Positions 16,395-24,248 of a stretch of DNA of 64,000 nt are shown in pieces; the first letter of the stretch is position 1, and each line of letters begins with the position of its first letter. The position numbers and the translations under genes were made by a program. Location of the stretch: the NCBI RefSeq assembly GCF_003224335.1, contig NZ_QKLF01000006.1:62001-126000 (forward strand), written 5' to 3'. Under the pieces are notes generated by a model. It saw only the letters and a list, made by a program, of their open reading frames with translations, was not told the origin of the DNA and made no database searches. Origin of the DNA: Curtobacterium sp. MCJR17_055. Lineage in GTDB: Bacteria > Actinomycetota > Actinomycetes > Actinomycetales > Microbacteriaceae.

Positions 16395-17678
16395 TCAGCC
16401 CTCGACGAGCCGCTGGACGAACCAGACCATCCCCATCACGAACACGCCTGCCGTCACGGCACCGGTCACCCAGAGCGACGCGATGTGCGCCTTCCGCCGC
16501 AGCAGGGACAGCGGTGGGAACACGATGACGATGATCGCGAGCTGGACCGCCTCGATGCCGACGTTGAAGATGAGGAGCGACACGAGCAGCTGCCACGAGA
16601 ACGCCTCCTGGATGCCGAGGGCGCCGGCGAACCCGAGCCCGTGGATGAGCCCGAACGCGAAGACCACGGCGAGACGCGACCACCCCGACCGGTCCAGGGC
16701 GAACCGGCCGTGGTCGGCCACGACCAGCTCGTCGGCGCGCGACCGGCGCTGGAACAGCCGCCAGAGGTACCACCCGGCGACCGCCGCGATCGACAGCGCG
16801 ATGAGCGGTTCGACGACGATCGACGGCGGACTCACGACGCCGAGCGCGGCGAGGATGAACGTGATCGAGTGCGCGATGGTGAACGCCGACGCCGTGTAGA
16901 CGACCTCGCGCAGCCGTCGGGAGCCGGCGATGAGCGCGATGAGGAACAGGATGTGGTCGATCCCGGTCAGCAGGTGCTCGGCGCCGAGGGTGAAGAACTC
17001 CCAGAACCGTGCGCCCGCGGACTGCTCCGTGGAGAACGACGGCTCGTCGGCGTCGAGCGTCGCGGTGCCCTCCTGGTCGTCGACGTCGTACGTGACGATC
17101 GTCTTGGTGTCCTGCACGAACGTCTCGCTGTCCGGGAACAGCTCCGAGCGCACCACGTGGCCGGACGCGGTGTGTCCGGGCTCCGGGCACGCGAAGTCCG
17201 CCGTGAGCATCGCGTACGGGACCTCGTCGCGCATCTCGACACGGACCGAGTCGTCGAGCGTGCCGGTGCACTCGTGCCCACCGGACGTCACCGCGAAGCG
17301 GTCGAACACGTACCGGCCGATCGAGTCGAGGTGCGCCTCGGCGGCTCGCACCATCCCGGCGTCGTCACCGTCGTCCCAGGCCGCCTGACCCTGGCGGTAG
17401 AGCGCGTCGTCGTCCTCGCTCGTGCCGACGGACACGAGCATGAGGTCGTACTCGAGCCCGAGTCCGGCGCGGACCGTGTCGGCACCGTCACCGCTGACGT
17501 CCGCGTAGACGACGGAGCTGAAGCCGTGCGCGCTCGCCGCCGACGCTCCGCCGAGCAGGCTCAGGACGACCGTGCCGAACAGCACGAGGGCTGCGACGAT
17601 CCGCGTGACGGACGGGGGGAGGAGGGACAGCCCGCCGGGGGCGGGGAGGGTGCTTCGGTGCTTCACCGGCCCGACCAT
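16395..17678 (-). CDS. HupE/UreJ-like membrane protein
   Basis: Predicted membrane protein of the HupE/UreJ_2 family (427 residues). A signal sequence (about residues 22-48, ending SAHG) precedes an extracytoplasmic domain of about 180 residues with a conserved Cys pair (HECTG and FACPEPGH). Then come six or seven membrane helices with the family motifs GAEHLLTGIDHILFL, FTIAHSITFILA and FGLIHGLGFAGAL. The His/Asp pattern resembles nickel/cobalt permeases (HupE, UreJ), so metal transport is possible. ATG 17678 is chosen because the longer reading would overlap the divergent lipoprotein gene. Neighbouring metallophosphoesterase and lipoprotein genes could point to an envelope metal or phosphate theme, which is inference. 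Confidence 0.82.
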   Translation of the reverse strand: MVGPVKHRSTLPAPGGLSLLPPSVTRIVAALVLFGTVVLSLLGGASAASAHGFSSVVYADVSGDGADTVRAGLGLEYDLMLVSVGTSEDDDALYRQGQAAWDDGDDAGMVRAAEAHLDSIGRYVFDRFAVTSGGHECTGTLDDSVRVEMRDEVPYAMLTADFACPEPGHTASGHVVRSELFPDSETFVQDTKTIVTYDVDDQEGTATLDADEPSFSTEQSAGARFWEFFTLGAEHLLTGIDHILFLIALIAGSRRLREVVYTASAFTIAHSITFILAALGVVSPPSIVVEPLIALSIAAVAGWYLWRLFQRRSRADELVVADHGRFALDRSGWSRLAVVFAFGLIHGLGFAGALGIQEAFSWQLLVSLLIFNVGIEAVQLAIIVIVFPPLSLLRRKAHIASLWVTGAVTAGVFVMGMVWFVQRLVEG

Positions 17679-17791
17679 CGCGGCCGAGAGCGACGCGCAG
17701 GCGAACAGACGGCAACGAACCGATGGACGGGCGCTGGACAGCGACCGTCCCGAGCCCGTCGCGGGTCCTCGGTGTGCTTGCATGGCACCTC

Positions 17792-18523
17792 GTGACCCGA
17801 CTCGTCCCCCGCGCCTCCGTCGTCCTCGCCGCCGCTGCCCTGGTGGCGGCCGGCACGGTCCTGGTCACCAGCTGCTCGGCGCAGTCGGACGGGGCCGCGG
17901 ACCGTGACCCCGGGACGAGCCGGCACAGCGCACCCGCCGGTGTCCCCACGGCCGTCCGCGGCACGGGCACGCTCGGCTCCGACTTCGTCGACCCGGAGGA
18001 ACCGCCGGCCCCGGAGGCCACGGTGAACCCGGCGCCCGGCTCATGGGACGACGTCGCGCCGCCGTCTGGGTACCGCGTCGTGCTCCTGTCGCCCGCCGAC
18101 CCGAGCACCGAGACCGAGACGCTCATGGACGCCGTCGAGTCGTGGGCTGACGCCGAGGACGTCACCGTGGTCCCCGTCGTCGCGGACACCGTCGACGAGC
18201 GGTTGTCGTCCGTCGCGACGGCGATCGCGAAGCGGTCCGACCTGGTCATCAGCGTCGGCGACGAGATGGTCGACCCGATCGCCGCGGTGTCACCGTCCGC
18301 CCTGCACCAGCAGTTCCTCGTGCTGGGCGCCGAGATCGCCGAGCCGACGTCGAACGTCACGGCCGCGGACTGGACCGGTGCAGGCTTCCGCGGTGAGGGC
18401 CTCGGCGTCTCGAGCCACCACGACCCGTCCACCTTCACCGACGAGCGGGCCGGGCGGGCGCTCCGCGCGGGTGTCGCCGCCACGCTGAACGACCTCAGCG
18501 GCATCGTCGTCTGGGTTCCCTGA
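17792..18523 (+). CDS. Lipoprotein of BMP-like type, role unknown
   Basis: Predicted lipoprotein. After a basic N terminus (TRLVPRAS) comes a hydrophobic core and a possible lipobox LVTSC. A Pro/Ala linker leads to a soluble domain of about 145 residues with a Rossmann-like pattern: YRVVLLSPADP strand, ESWADAEDVTVVPVVADT, SDLVISVGDEMVDPIAAVSP and FLVLGAEIAEPTSNV. This resembles the PBP1/BMP (basic membrane protein) fold, although only part of one lobe seems present. GTG 17792 gives a normal signal peptide. An ATG at 17723 in the same frame would add 23 residues and reach close to the divergent HupE gene. Ligand unknown. Confidence 0.72.
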   Translation: MTRLVPRASVVLAAAALVAAGTVLVTSCSAQSDGAADRDPGTSRHSAPAGVPTAVRGTGTLGSDFVDPEEPPAPEATVNPAPGSWDDVAPPSGYRVVLLSPADPSTETETLMDAVESWADAEDVTVVPVVADTVDERLSSVATAIAKRSDLVISVGDEMVDPIAAVSPSALHQQFLVLGAEIAEPTSNVTAADWTGAGFRGEGLGVSSHHDPSTFTDERAGRALRAGVAATLNDLSGIVVWVP

Positions 18524-18668
18524 CCGCCCTGCAGCGACGCATTCGGGATCGTCCGCGACCCCGTACCCGAGGTGGGACGTATCCTCTGGGACGGAAGCAA
18601 CGTCGGTTCCGGCCAAGCCTCGCGCGGCCCACCCCCGCCGAGACGTCACTCGCGACCCTGAGCTCCTC

Positions 18669-19025
18669 GTGACAGAACACATCATCGAATTCGTCGCCCG
18701 CGACCGCACGGGCATCACCACCGTCGTCACCGCCAACGGTGTCAGCGACGCGGACACCGTCATCCGTGCCATCTCAGCGGGGCACTCCGGGTACGCCGTC
18801 GCGGCCGCCGGCAGCCGCCGGGCGCCGGTCCGCAGCCTGATGGCGCTGGGCACGCCCTACCTGTTCGCGAACTGGGACGGCTCGAAGCGCAACAACCTGC
18901 ACGACCTCGCCTTCACCGCGCCGGTCCGGACCGTCCCGGCCGCGCCGCCGGTCGGCGTCCGGATCCGGGAGGCCCTGGTGGCGCGGCTCGCCGCGGTCTT
19001 CAGCCGGGACCACCACCGCGCCTGA
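18669..19025 (+). CDS. Small protein, possibly DUF3892-like
   Basis: A 118-residue protein without signal or membrane segment, starting with GTG at 18669. The stretch from about residue 17 to 80 (VVTANGVSDADTVIRAIS, then YAVAAAG, PYLFANWDGSKRNNLHDL) recalls DUF3892 proteins, which end in a YLRTxPNxTxxDNL motif; this is a weak resemblance seen by eye. The C-terminal 35 residues are Arg/Ala-rich. A -10-like TATCCT at about 18580 would leave a leader of about 80 bases. It converges on the DHA2 exporter with a strong hairpin between them. Function unknown. Confidence 0.65.
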   Translation: MTEHIIEFVARDRTGITTVVTANGVSDADTVIRAISAGHSGYAVAAAGSRRAPVRSLMALGTPYLFANWDGSKRNNLHDLAFTAPVRTVPAAPPVGVRIREALVARLAAVFSRDHHRA

Positions 19026-19054
19026 CGGCAGCCGACCGGCCGCCGCGCCTGACG

Positions 19055-19110
19055 GACGGGAGGCCCGGACCGGGTGAGCGGATCTGCCCACCCGGTCCGG
19101 GCCTCCCGTC
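19055..19110. terminator. Bidirectional terminator between converging genes
   Basis: A 22-base-pair perfect stem (19055-19076 with 19089-19110), containing GGGAGGCCCG, around a 12-base loop. It lies between the converging stops at 19025 and 19135. Confidence 0.9.
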
Positions 19111-19134
19111 GGACGGTGTGTCCGGGCCGCTGGG

Positions 19135-20613
19135 TCAGCGCGTGACGTCGTCGAAGTCGGTCACACCGGCGGCCACGGCCGCTGCCCGACGGGCGCGCAT
19201 CGACGGCGCCGCGAGCGCGGCGACCACCGCGAGGACCGCGACACCGGTGCACGCCCAGAAGCCGATGGTGAACGCGTCGTCGGTCGGCAGGCCCTGCGGC
19301 GTGCTGTGCGAGGTGATGAGCGCTGCGATGACCGCGGTGCCGACGCTCGACCCGATCGTCCGGACGACCGTGTTGGCGCTGATCGCCTCGCCGGTCTGGT
19401 TCGCGGGGACGCTCTCGATGATGGCGTTCGAACAGGCGGCCAGTGCCATGCCGATGCCGACGCCGGTGAGCAGGCCGGACACGACGACCTGCCAGAGCTC
19501 GGCGTGCGCGACCGCGGGGATGACGAACGCGGCGACGATCGCGACCCCGCCGATCAGCATCGGGGGCTTCGGTCCGACCTTCCGCACCAGGATGCCGGCG
19601 ACGGGGCCGGCGATGACCATCATGACGACGGTCGGCAGCAGGAACAGCCCGGCCTCGGTGACGTCCTTGCCGAACCCGTACCCGGTGGCAGCGGGGAGCT
19701 GGAGGAGCGTCGGGACGAGGACGAACGTGCCGAACATGGCGAAGCCGAAGACCAGCGCGACGACGTGTGCGGTCCAGACCCCGCGCACGGCGAAGAGCCG
19801 CACGTCGATGAGCGGTTCGGCGACGCGGAGCTCGACGAGCACGAACGCGACGAGGGCGACGGCGCCGAGGACGAGCAGGCCGACGGTCTTGCCGTCACCC
19901 CAGCCCCAGGTCTGACCCTCGCTGACGGCGAGGAGGACCGCGACGAGGGAGACGGCGAGGACGGCGGTCCCGACCACGTCGAGGCGGCCCGGCTTGCGGA
20001 CCGGCGACTCCGGCATGCCGAAGACGGTGCCGAGCAGGGCGATCACCACGAGGACGGCGGGCAGCCAGAACAACCAGTGCCAGGACAGGTGCTCGACGAT
20101 CGGACCGGCGGCGACGATGCCGACGCCGGCACCGATGCCGAAGATCGCGGAGAGCAGCCCGATCGTGACGCTCACCTTCTCCTTCGGCAGTTCGTCGCGG
20201 ACGATGCCGATCGACAGGGGCATCACGGCGCCGGCCGCACCCTGCAGTGCGCGGGCGACGATGAGGACGCCGAGGTTCGGGGCGAGCGCGGCCAGGACCG
20301 CCCCGACCAGCAGGATCGTGAGGACCACGATGAGCACCTTGCGCTTGCCGACCATGTCCCCGAGGCGACCGAGGATCGGCGTCAGCACGGACGCGGACAG
20401 CAGGTAGGCGGTGAGCACCCAGCTCGCGTCGCTCGTCGAGGCGTCGAGGTCTCGGCCGATCGTCGCGAGCGCGGGGGCGACGAGGGACTGCAGGACCGCG
20501 AAGGACAAGCCGCCGAGGGACAGGAAGACGATGATCGCCGTGCTGTTCGGGCGGTGCGCGGGCGCGGGAGTCGGCGTGGAACCCGTGCGTGGGCTCGCGG
20601 TGGCGGTGGACAT
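19135..20613 (-). CDS. MFS drug exporter, DHA2 (14-TM) family
   Basis: Integral membrane exporter of 492 residues with about 14 hydrophobic segments. DHA2 features: VAPALATIGRDLDAS followed by SWVLTAYLLSASVLTPILGR, motif A GRLGDMVGKRKVL, and ARALQGAAGAVMPLS. A Pro/Thr/Ser-rich cytoplasmic N terminus of about 22 residues precedes the first helix. ATG 20613 has GGAG upstream. It diverges from a TetR regulator, and two similar palindromes (20657-20672 and 20702-20717) lie between the starts, so expression is probably induced by a ligand of that TetR. The C-terminal tail is Arg/Ala-rich. Substrate unknown; resistance to toxic compounds is the usual role. Confidence 0.92.
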   Translation of the reverse strand: MSTATASPRTGSTPTPAPAHRPNSTAIIVFLSLGGLSFAVLQSLVAPALATIGRDLDASTSDASWVLTAYLLSASVLTPILGRLGDMVGKRKVLIVVLTILLVGAVLAALAPNLGVLIVARALQGAAGAVMPLSIGIVRDELPKEKVSVTIGLLSAIFGIGAGVGIVAAGPIVEHLSWHWLFWLPAVLVVIALLGTVFGMPESPVRKPGRLDVVGTAVLAVSLVAVLLAVSEGQTWGWGDGKTVGLLVLGAVALVAFVLVELRVAEPLIDVRLFAVRGVWTAHVVALVFGFAMFGTFVLVPTLLQLPAATGYGFGKDVTEAGLFLLPTVVMMVIAGPVAGILVRKVGPKPPMLIGGVAIVAAFVIPAVAHAELWQVVVSGLLTGVGIGMALAACSNAIIESVPANQTGEAISANTVVRTIGSSVGTAVIAALITSHSTPQGLPTDDAFTIGFWACTGVAVLAVVAALAAPSMRARRAAAVAAGVTDFDDVTR

Positions 20614-20656
20614 CGTGCTCCGTCCGGTCGATGGGGACGCCGACGACGCTGTCGAT

Positions 20657-20672
20657 GTCAACAGTTGCTGAC
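20657..20672. promoter_or_regulatory. TetR operator, copy 1 (proximal to the exporter gene)
   Basis: GTCAACAGTTGCTGAC, an imperfect palindrome (GTCAnCA..TGnTGAC). It shares GATGTCAACA with a second site 45 bases away. It lies between the divergent exporter and TetR genes. Confidence 0.6.
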
Positions 20673-20701
20673 TCGACGAGGGTACGCGGAACGGGCGAGA
20701 T

Positions 20702-20717
20702 GTCAACAACTGATTAC
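20702..20717. promoter_or_regulatory. TetR operator, copy 2 (proximal to the regulator gene)
   Basis: GTCAACAACTGATTAC, matching copy 1 at the first seven bases and the TG..AC arm. It covers the expected -35 region of the tetR promoter (-10 TACGAT at 20735-20740). Confidence 0.55.
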
Positions 20718-20746
20718 ATCGGGCGGTGTCGCGCTACGATCGCGGC

Positions 20747-21319
20747 ATGAGCAAGGACGCCGCCGCCACCCGTCTCGCGCTCCTCCAGGCGGCTCGTCGG
20801 CGCTTCGCCCTCGACGGGTACCGGGCCACCACCGTCCGGGACATCGCCGCCGACGCCGGGGTGAACGTCGCGCTCATCAACCGCTACTTCGTCTCGAAGG
20901 AGGGGTTGTTCCGCGCCTGTCTCGTCCGCACCAGGCCGACGTCCACGACGCCTCGGCCCGGGCCCGACCTGGAGCGCGCGATCGGCGGACTCATCCGGCA
21001 CATCATCCGTTCCCCCACCGACGAGGACTCGATGCAGCTGCTGCTCCTGCTCCGGAGCTCCGGGGACGAAGCCGTCGACGACATCCGTCGGGAGACGTTG
21101 CGGGGGTACGCCGATCGTCTGGCGGGCGCGGTCCGGCCGGACGGCGTCGTCGACGAGGACCTCCTCGTCCGTGCCGAGATCGCACTGTCCGTGGTGCTCG
21201 GCATGACGATGCTCCGGACCGCCACGCGCGTGGAACCGCTGGCGTCCGCCGAGGTCGAAGCAGTCGCCGGCCCGCTCGAGGAGGCGCTCCGAGCGCTCCT
21301 CGGGGGCGGACGGTCCTGA
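20747..21319 (+). CDS. TetR-family repressor of the adjacent exporter
   Basis: TetR-type regulator of 190 residues. The N-terminal HTH is clear (RLALLQAARRRFALDGYRATTVRDIAADAGVNVALINRYFVSKEGLF spans about residues 8-54). The helical ligand domain follows and has the usual low similarity. TACGAT (20735-20740) ends six bases before the ATG and no Shine-Dalgarno sequence is visible, so the mRNA is probably leaderless; the GTG 21 bases upstream would overlap the promoter. It diverges from the DHA2 exporter and very likely represses it and itself through the two GTCAACA sites. Inducer unknown. Confidence 0.9.
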   Translation: MSKDAAATRLALLQAARRRFALDGYRATTVRDIAADAGVNVALINRYFVSKEGLFRACLVRTRPTSTTPRPGPDLERAIGGLIRHIIRSPTDEDSMQLLLLLRSSGDEAVDDIRRETLRGYADRLAGAVRPDGVVDEDLLVRAEIALSVVLGMTMLRTATRVEPLASAEVEAVAGPLEEALRALLGGGRS

Positions 21320-21334
21320 CGGGGCCGGTCCCGG

Positions 21335-21634
21335 TCAGGAGTCGGCGGGTCCCATCTCGACGGACACCGGCCGGAGCTCGTCGGGCAGGATGTACCGCGC
21401 GACCGATGACTCCTCGTCCTGCTGATCGGTGTCGCGCTCGCTGATGATCGCCACCGGGGTCGCCGGGGAGACGAGCAGGCGGGCAGGGGTGGCGCGGCCG
21501 TCACCGTGGTTCACCTCGAGCCACATCCACGGCTCGTTCCGCAGCCCCTCGGTGATCCGGGCCTGGACGGATGCGACGTCCTCGTTCGCGATCGTGTAAC
21601 GGCTTCCGCCGTACGTGATCACCGTGCGCTTCAC
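21335..21634 (-). CDS. Small protein of unknown function
   Basis: A 99-residue soluble protein, unrecognised. It begins KRTVITYGGSRYTIANEDV and continues with VQARITEGLRNEPWMWLEVN, then RLLVSPATPVAIISER, and an acidic C terminus. The pattern of strand-helix-strand suggests a compact domain. GTG 21634 overlaps the stop of the upstream gene (GTGA), so the two are translationally coupled. Together with the genes at 21631-21945 and 22028-22375 it forms a group of small proteins that I associate with Microbacteriaceae rather than with a known pathway. Confidence 0.75.
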   Translation of the reverse strand: MKRTVITYGGSRYTIANEDVASVQARITEGLRNEPWMWLEVNHGDGRATPARLLVSPATPVAIISERDTDQQDEESSVARYILPDELRPVSVEMGPADS

Positions 21635-21945
21635 AGGGTCTCTCCGGTGTCGGTCGGTTCGGGGACGATGCGGAGGCCGGCCGACGACCCCGCGGTCAGA
21701 CCGAGGGCTTCGACCCAGGCGCGGTTCACGGCGGGGACGCGGCTGCCCGAGTAGCGGAAGACCAGTGGCATCGACCGGTCGAGCCAGATCGCCGTCCGGC
21801 CGTCGCCGAGCTCGACGTCGTCCTTCCACGAGAACATGAACGACTCACCGCGGCGCAACTTCATGCCGATCACGATCTGCAGGTGCGTCAGGAGGCGGTC
21901 GTCGAACTCCGCGGTGAACGTCGAGTCGTAGACGAGTTTGCCCAT
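21631..21945 (-). CDS. Microbacteriaceae small protein (DUF7882-like)
   Basis: A 104-residue protein of a family widespread in Microbacteriaceae, whose members start MGKLxYDSTxTAEFDDRLLxHLQIVI and contain KLRRGESFMFSW, DGRTAIWLDRS and NRAWVEAL. Some databases call such proteins ATP-dependent DNA ligase; nothing in this sequence supports that (no KxDG motif, far too short). I recall the family as DUF7882, which should be confirmed. GGAAGGA lies before the ATG. The next gene overlaps its stop. It diverges from the gene at 22028. Function unknown; its small size and wide occurrence in the group suggest a housekeeping or stress role. Confidence 0.82.
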   Translation of the reverse strand: MGKLVYDSTFTAEFDDRLLTHLQIVIGMKLRRGESFMFSWKDDVELGDGRTAIWLDRSMPLVFRYSGSRVPAVNRAWVEALGLTAGSSAGLRIVPEPTDTGETL

Positions 21946-22027
21946 GGTGCTGTCCTTCCGCGCCGTTCTGGCCGGCTCCGGCTGATCCTAGGCGCTCACC
22001 CAGCGAACGGCGGACAGCCTGACCGAC

Positions 22028-22375
22028 ATGCGCCGTGTCCACTACGTCAACAGCTCCTTCCTCGTCGCTGACCGCACCTGCAAGGCCCTCCTCCGGTACT
22101 GCCGCGCGCTCGCGGTGGCCGACCGGTCCGACGTCGTCGAGGTCCCCGTCGTCACCGAGACCGGGGACGCCGCCACCGCACATCTCCTCATCGGCCCCGC
22201 GAGCGAGATCTTCTCGGTGCCGGTCGACAGTGGTACCGACGATCCCCGTGACGACGAGGTCATCGTGTACCTCGAGCGCGAGACCCTCCGCCTGCAGCCG
22301 GCGCGTCCGGCCTGGGGCGAGGAGATGACCGACGTGCCGGACCTGGACGAGTACCCCGACCTGCAGGAGCCCTGA
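22028..22375 (+). CDS. Small protein of unknown function, paralogue of 2355-2714
   Basis: A 115-residue soluble protein related to the one at 2355-2714: shared HYxN near the N terminus, Y-x-x-AL-x-x-x-DR-x-D-x-V-x-VP-x-V-x-E-x-G in the first half, and LIGPxSE at about residues 58-64. The tail is different (acidic, DVPDLDEYPDLQEP). No Shine-Dalgarno sequence is visible at ATG 22028. It diverges from the DUF7882-like gene, and its last 116 bases overlap the 3' end of the converging MFS gene, an unusual tail-to-tail overlap. Function unknown. Confidence 0.8.
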   Translation: MRRVHYVNSSFLVADRTCKALLRYCRALAVADRSDVVEVPVVTETGDAATAHLLIGPASEIFSVPVDSGTDDPRDDEVIVYLERETLRLQPARPAWGEEMTDVPDLDEYPDLQEP

Positions 22376-23537
22376 CCGTCAGGAGCGCTGCGGCCGCCAC
22401 CACGGCCGTCGCGGCAGCGAACACCGGCCCGGTCCCCACGGTGGCGACGACCGTTCCGGCTGCAGCCGCTCCGAGTGCCTGTCCGAGCACCAGCACGACG
22501 AACAGCACCGACGTCCCCGAGGCCGCCCGCCCGGCGTCGACCTCGGTCGTCCACGCGATGAGCGCCCCGGTCGCCGCGGTGTAGCCCCAGCCGAACAGCA
22601 CGCACGTGGCGAGCGCGAGCGCGACGAGGGCCGCGGGGGGAGCGACCGGTGCCAGTCCGAGGCCGAGCGTGGCGACCGCGACCGCCGCCGAGGTGACCGT
22701 CCACGCCGTCCGTGCGCGCAGCCGAGCGAGCACACGCGCCGTCAGGGCCACCGCTGCACCGCCGACGCCCAGGGCGGTCCACGCGAGCACCGACAGGGAC
22801 GCCGGGGCTCCCGCGTCGACGAGGAGTGACCGTCCGTAGGTCCACACCGCGGCGGACCCCGTGCCGAGCAGCAGCGCGACGACCACGAGGCGGCCGTGGG
22901 CGACGAACCAGCTCCACGGCGGGAGACCGACGGGCTGCGGGTGGTCCTCCCGGACCTGCCGACGCGGGTGTGTGTACGCGTCCGCGACGAGGACCGCCGC
23001 TCCGGCCAGGACCGTGACGACCGCCGCAGCCGTCCACGCCGTGCGCCAGTCGGGCAGGAGCACGAGGGCGAGCAGCCCGGCGACGACGAGTCCCGGCCCG
23101 GTCCCGGAGTTCACGACGGCCTGCGCGCGGTCGGCGCGACCGGCGCGGAGGTCCCGCTGCACGAGTCGGACGAGCGCGGGGGACGCGAGCCCTGCCCCGG
23201 CGGAGGCGACGACCGCGGTGACGCCGAACACCGCGGAGGTCGCGCTGGTGGCCATCCCCGCGACGCCCAGCCCGGCCGACGCGGAGGCGAGCGCCACGGT
23301 CATGCGCGGCCGGGTCGGGGCGAGCAGGAACCCGACGAGCGCACCGACGCAGTACACGAGCGAGGAACCGGCCGCGATGAGCCCCGCGGGACCGTCTCCG
23401 AGGGACAGGGACCGCTGGACGTCCGGCAGGAACAGGCCGTACGCCAGGCGGACCAGCCCGTAGGTCGCGGCGATGAGCGCCGTGCCGCTGGCGATGAGTG
23501 CTCCGGGACGGGCGAAGAACGAAAACGGTCGTTTCAC
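22260..23537 (-). CDS. MFS transporter, 12-TM type
   Basis: Integral membrane transporter of 425 residues with about 12 hydrophobic segments, of the compact MFS type seen in YbfB/CynX-like proteins. The first helix region (ALIASGTALIAATYGLVRLAYGLFLP), the basic loop LLAPTRPRM (motif A position) and GLASPALVRLVQRDLRAGRADRA support the call. The C-terminal tail (about 40 residues, Arg/Pro/Gly-rich) is coded within the overlap with the converging gene at 22028-22375, so its sequence is probably dictated by that gene. GTG 23537 has a TAGGGT ending seven bases upstream and no Shine-Dalgarno sequence. It diverges from a TetR regulator; substrate unknown. Confidence 0.88.
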   Translation of the reverse strand: MKRPFSFFARPGALIASGTALIAATYGLVRLAYGLFLPDVQRSLSLGDGPAGLIAAGSSLVYCVGALVGFLLAPTRPRMTVALASASAGLGVAGMATSATSAVFGVTAVVASAGAGLASPALVRLVQRDLRAGRADRAQAVVNSGTGPGLVVAGLLALVLLPDWRTAWTAAAVVTVLAGAAVLVADAYTHPRRQVREDHPQPVGLPPWSWFVAHGRLVVVALLLGTGSAAVWTYGRSLLVDAGAPASLSVLAWTALGVGGAAVALTARVLARLRARTAWTVTSAAVAVATLGLGLAPVAPPAALVALALATCVLFGWGYTAATGALIAWTTEVDAGRAASGTSVLFVVLVLGQALGAAAAGTVVATVGTGPVFAAATAVVAAAALLTVRAPAGRGTRPGPARRSSPRPRPDAPAAGGGSRARGTR

Positions 23538-23543
23538 TTTTCA

Positions 23544-23555
23544 CACCCTAGGGTG
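23544..23555. promoter_or_regulatory. Palindrome holding the -10 elements of both divergent genes
   Basis: CACCCTAGGGTG is a perfect 12-base palindrome. Its centre gives TAGGGT on both strands: 23549-23554 ends six bases before the tetR ATG, and the reverse copy (23545-23550) ends seven bases before the MFS GTG. A repressor bound here would silence both genes. Confidence 0.7.
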
Positions 23556-23560
23556 CTGCC

Positions 23561-24115
23561 ATGACCATGCGTCCAGGGACGGAGCGGAAGCTGCTCGACG
23601 CCGCCGAGGCACTCTTCTTCACGCGGGGCATCGCCGCGACCCCGATCGACGCCGTCCTGGAACGGGCGGGTGTCTCCGCCGCGACGCTCTACCGCGGGTA
23701 CCCCAGCAAGGAGGCGCTGGTCGCGGCCGCGCTGACCCGTCGCCACGACGAGTGGATCCGGACCTGGGACGACGCCGTGGCGCGGGCGGTCGACGACCGC
23801 GGGCGCCTGCTGGCCGTGTTCGACGCGCTCGATGCCTTCCGCTCGACCCCGACCGGGTCGCGGTGGTGCGCGTTCCTCGGGACGGCCTCGGAGTACGCCG
23901 ACGCCCCAGCGGAGATCGCCGCCGTCCTGCACGGCGAGACGTCGACGCTGCGCGAGCGGCTCCGCGACCGGGCGGTCCCGCTCGTCGGCGACCGCGCCGA
24001 GGTCCTCGCCGACCAGCTGCTCCTCGTCGTGTCGGGCTCGCTCGCGATGCGGCTCCGGGACGGCGGCGGGGACACCGCGACCGCGCGGACGGTTGCCGCG
24101 GCCCTGCTCGACTGA
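23561..24115 (+). CDS. TetR-family regulator
   Basis: TetR-type regulator of 184 residues. The HTH occupies about residues 6-52 (ERKLLDAAEALFFTRGIAATPIDAVLERAGVSAATLYRGYPSKEAL). The rest matches the ligand domain of TetR proteins that carry TetR_C-like LxxFDALxxF and WCAFLGTASEYADAP segments, often near oxidoreductases or exporters. ATG 23561 is probably leaderless (TAGGGT six bases upstream). A second ATG two codons later cannot be excluded. It is divergent from the MFS gene at 22260-23537 and shares a palindromic promoter with it, so it most likely represses that gene and itself. Confidence 0.9.
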   Translation: MTMRPGTERKLLDAAEALFFTRGIAATPIDAVLERAGVSAATLYRGYPSKEALVAAALTRRHDEWIRTWDDAVARAVDDRGRLLAVFDALDAFRSTPTGSRWCAFLGTASEYADAPAEIAAVLHGETSTLRERLRDRAVPLVGDRAEVLADQLLLVVSGSLAMRLRDGGGDTATARTVAAALLD

Positions 24116-24167
24116 CGGCGGTGCGACGCGGGACGGACCCGTCTGCGTGCGACGCCGCGGAACGAGC

Positions 24168-24195
24168 GAGACGCCGCCGGATCCGGCGGCGTCTC
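24168..24195. terminator. Perfect palindrome between converging tetR and SDR genes
   Basis: A 28-base perfect palindrome centred on GGATCC, in the gap between the stops at 24115 and 24249. As RNA it forms a GC-rich hairpin on either strand and probably ends both transcripts. Confidence 0.75.
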
Positions 24196-24248
24196 GGGGA
24201 CTCGGCGGCGTTCCGGGGTGACGCCGGCGTCTCGGCGTGGGTCGCGGG

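Noticed and set aside
21631..21945. ATP-dependent DNA ligase
   Set aside because: Relatives carry this name in databases, but at 104 residues with no KxDG nucleotidyl-transfer motif the protein cannot be a ligase.
24168..24195. 28-base palindrome as a recombination or attachment site
   Set aside because: It lies between converging stops where a terminator is expected, has no second copy nearby and no recombinase gene in the window.
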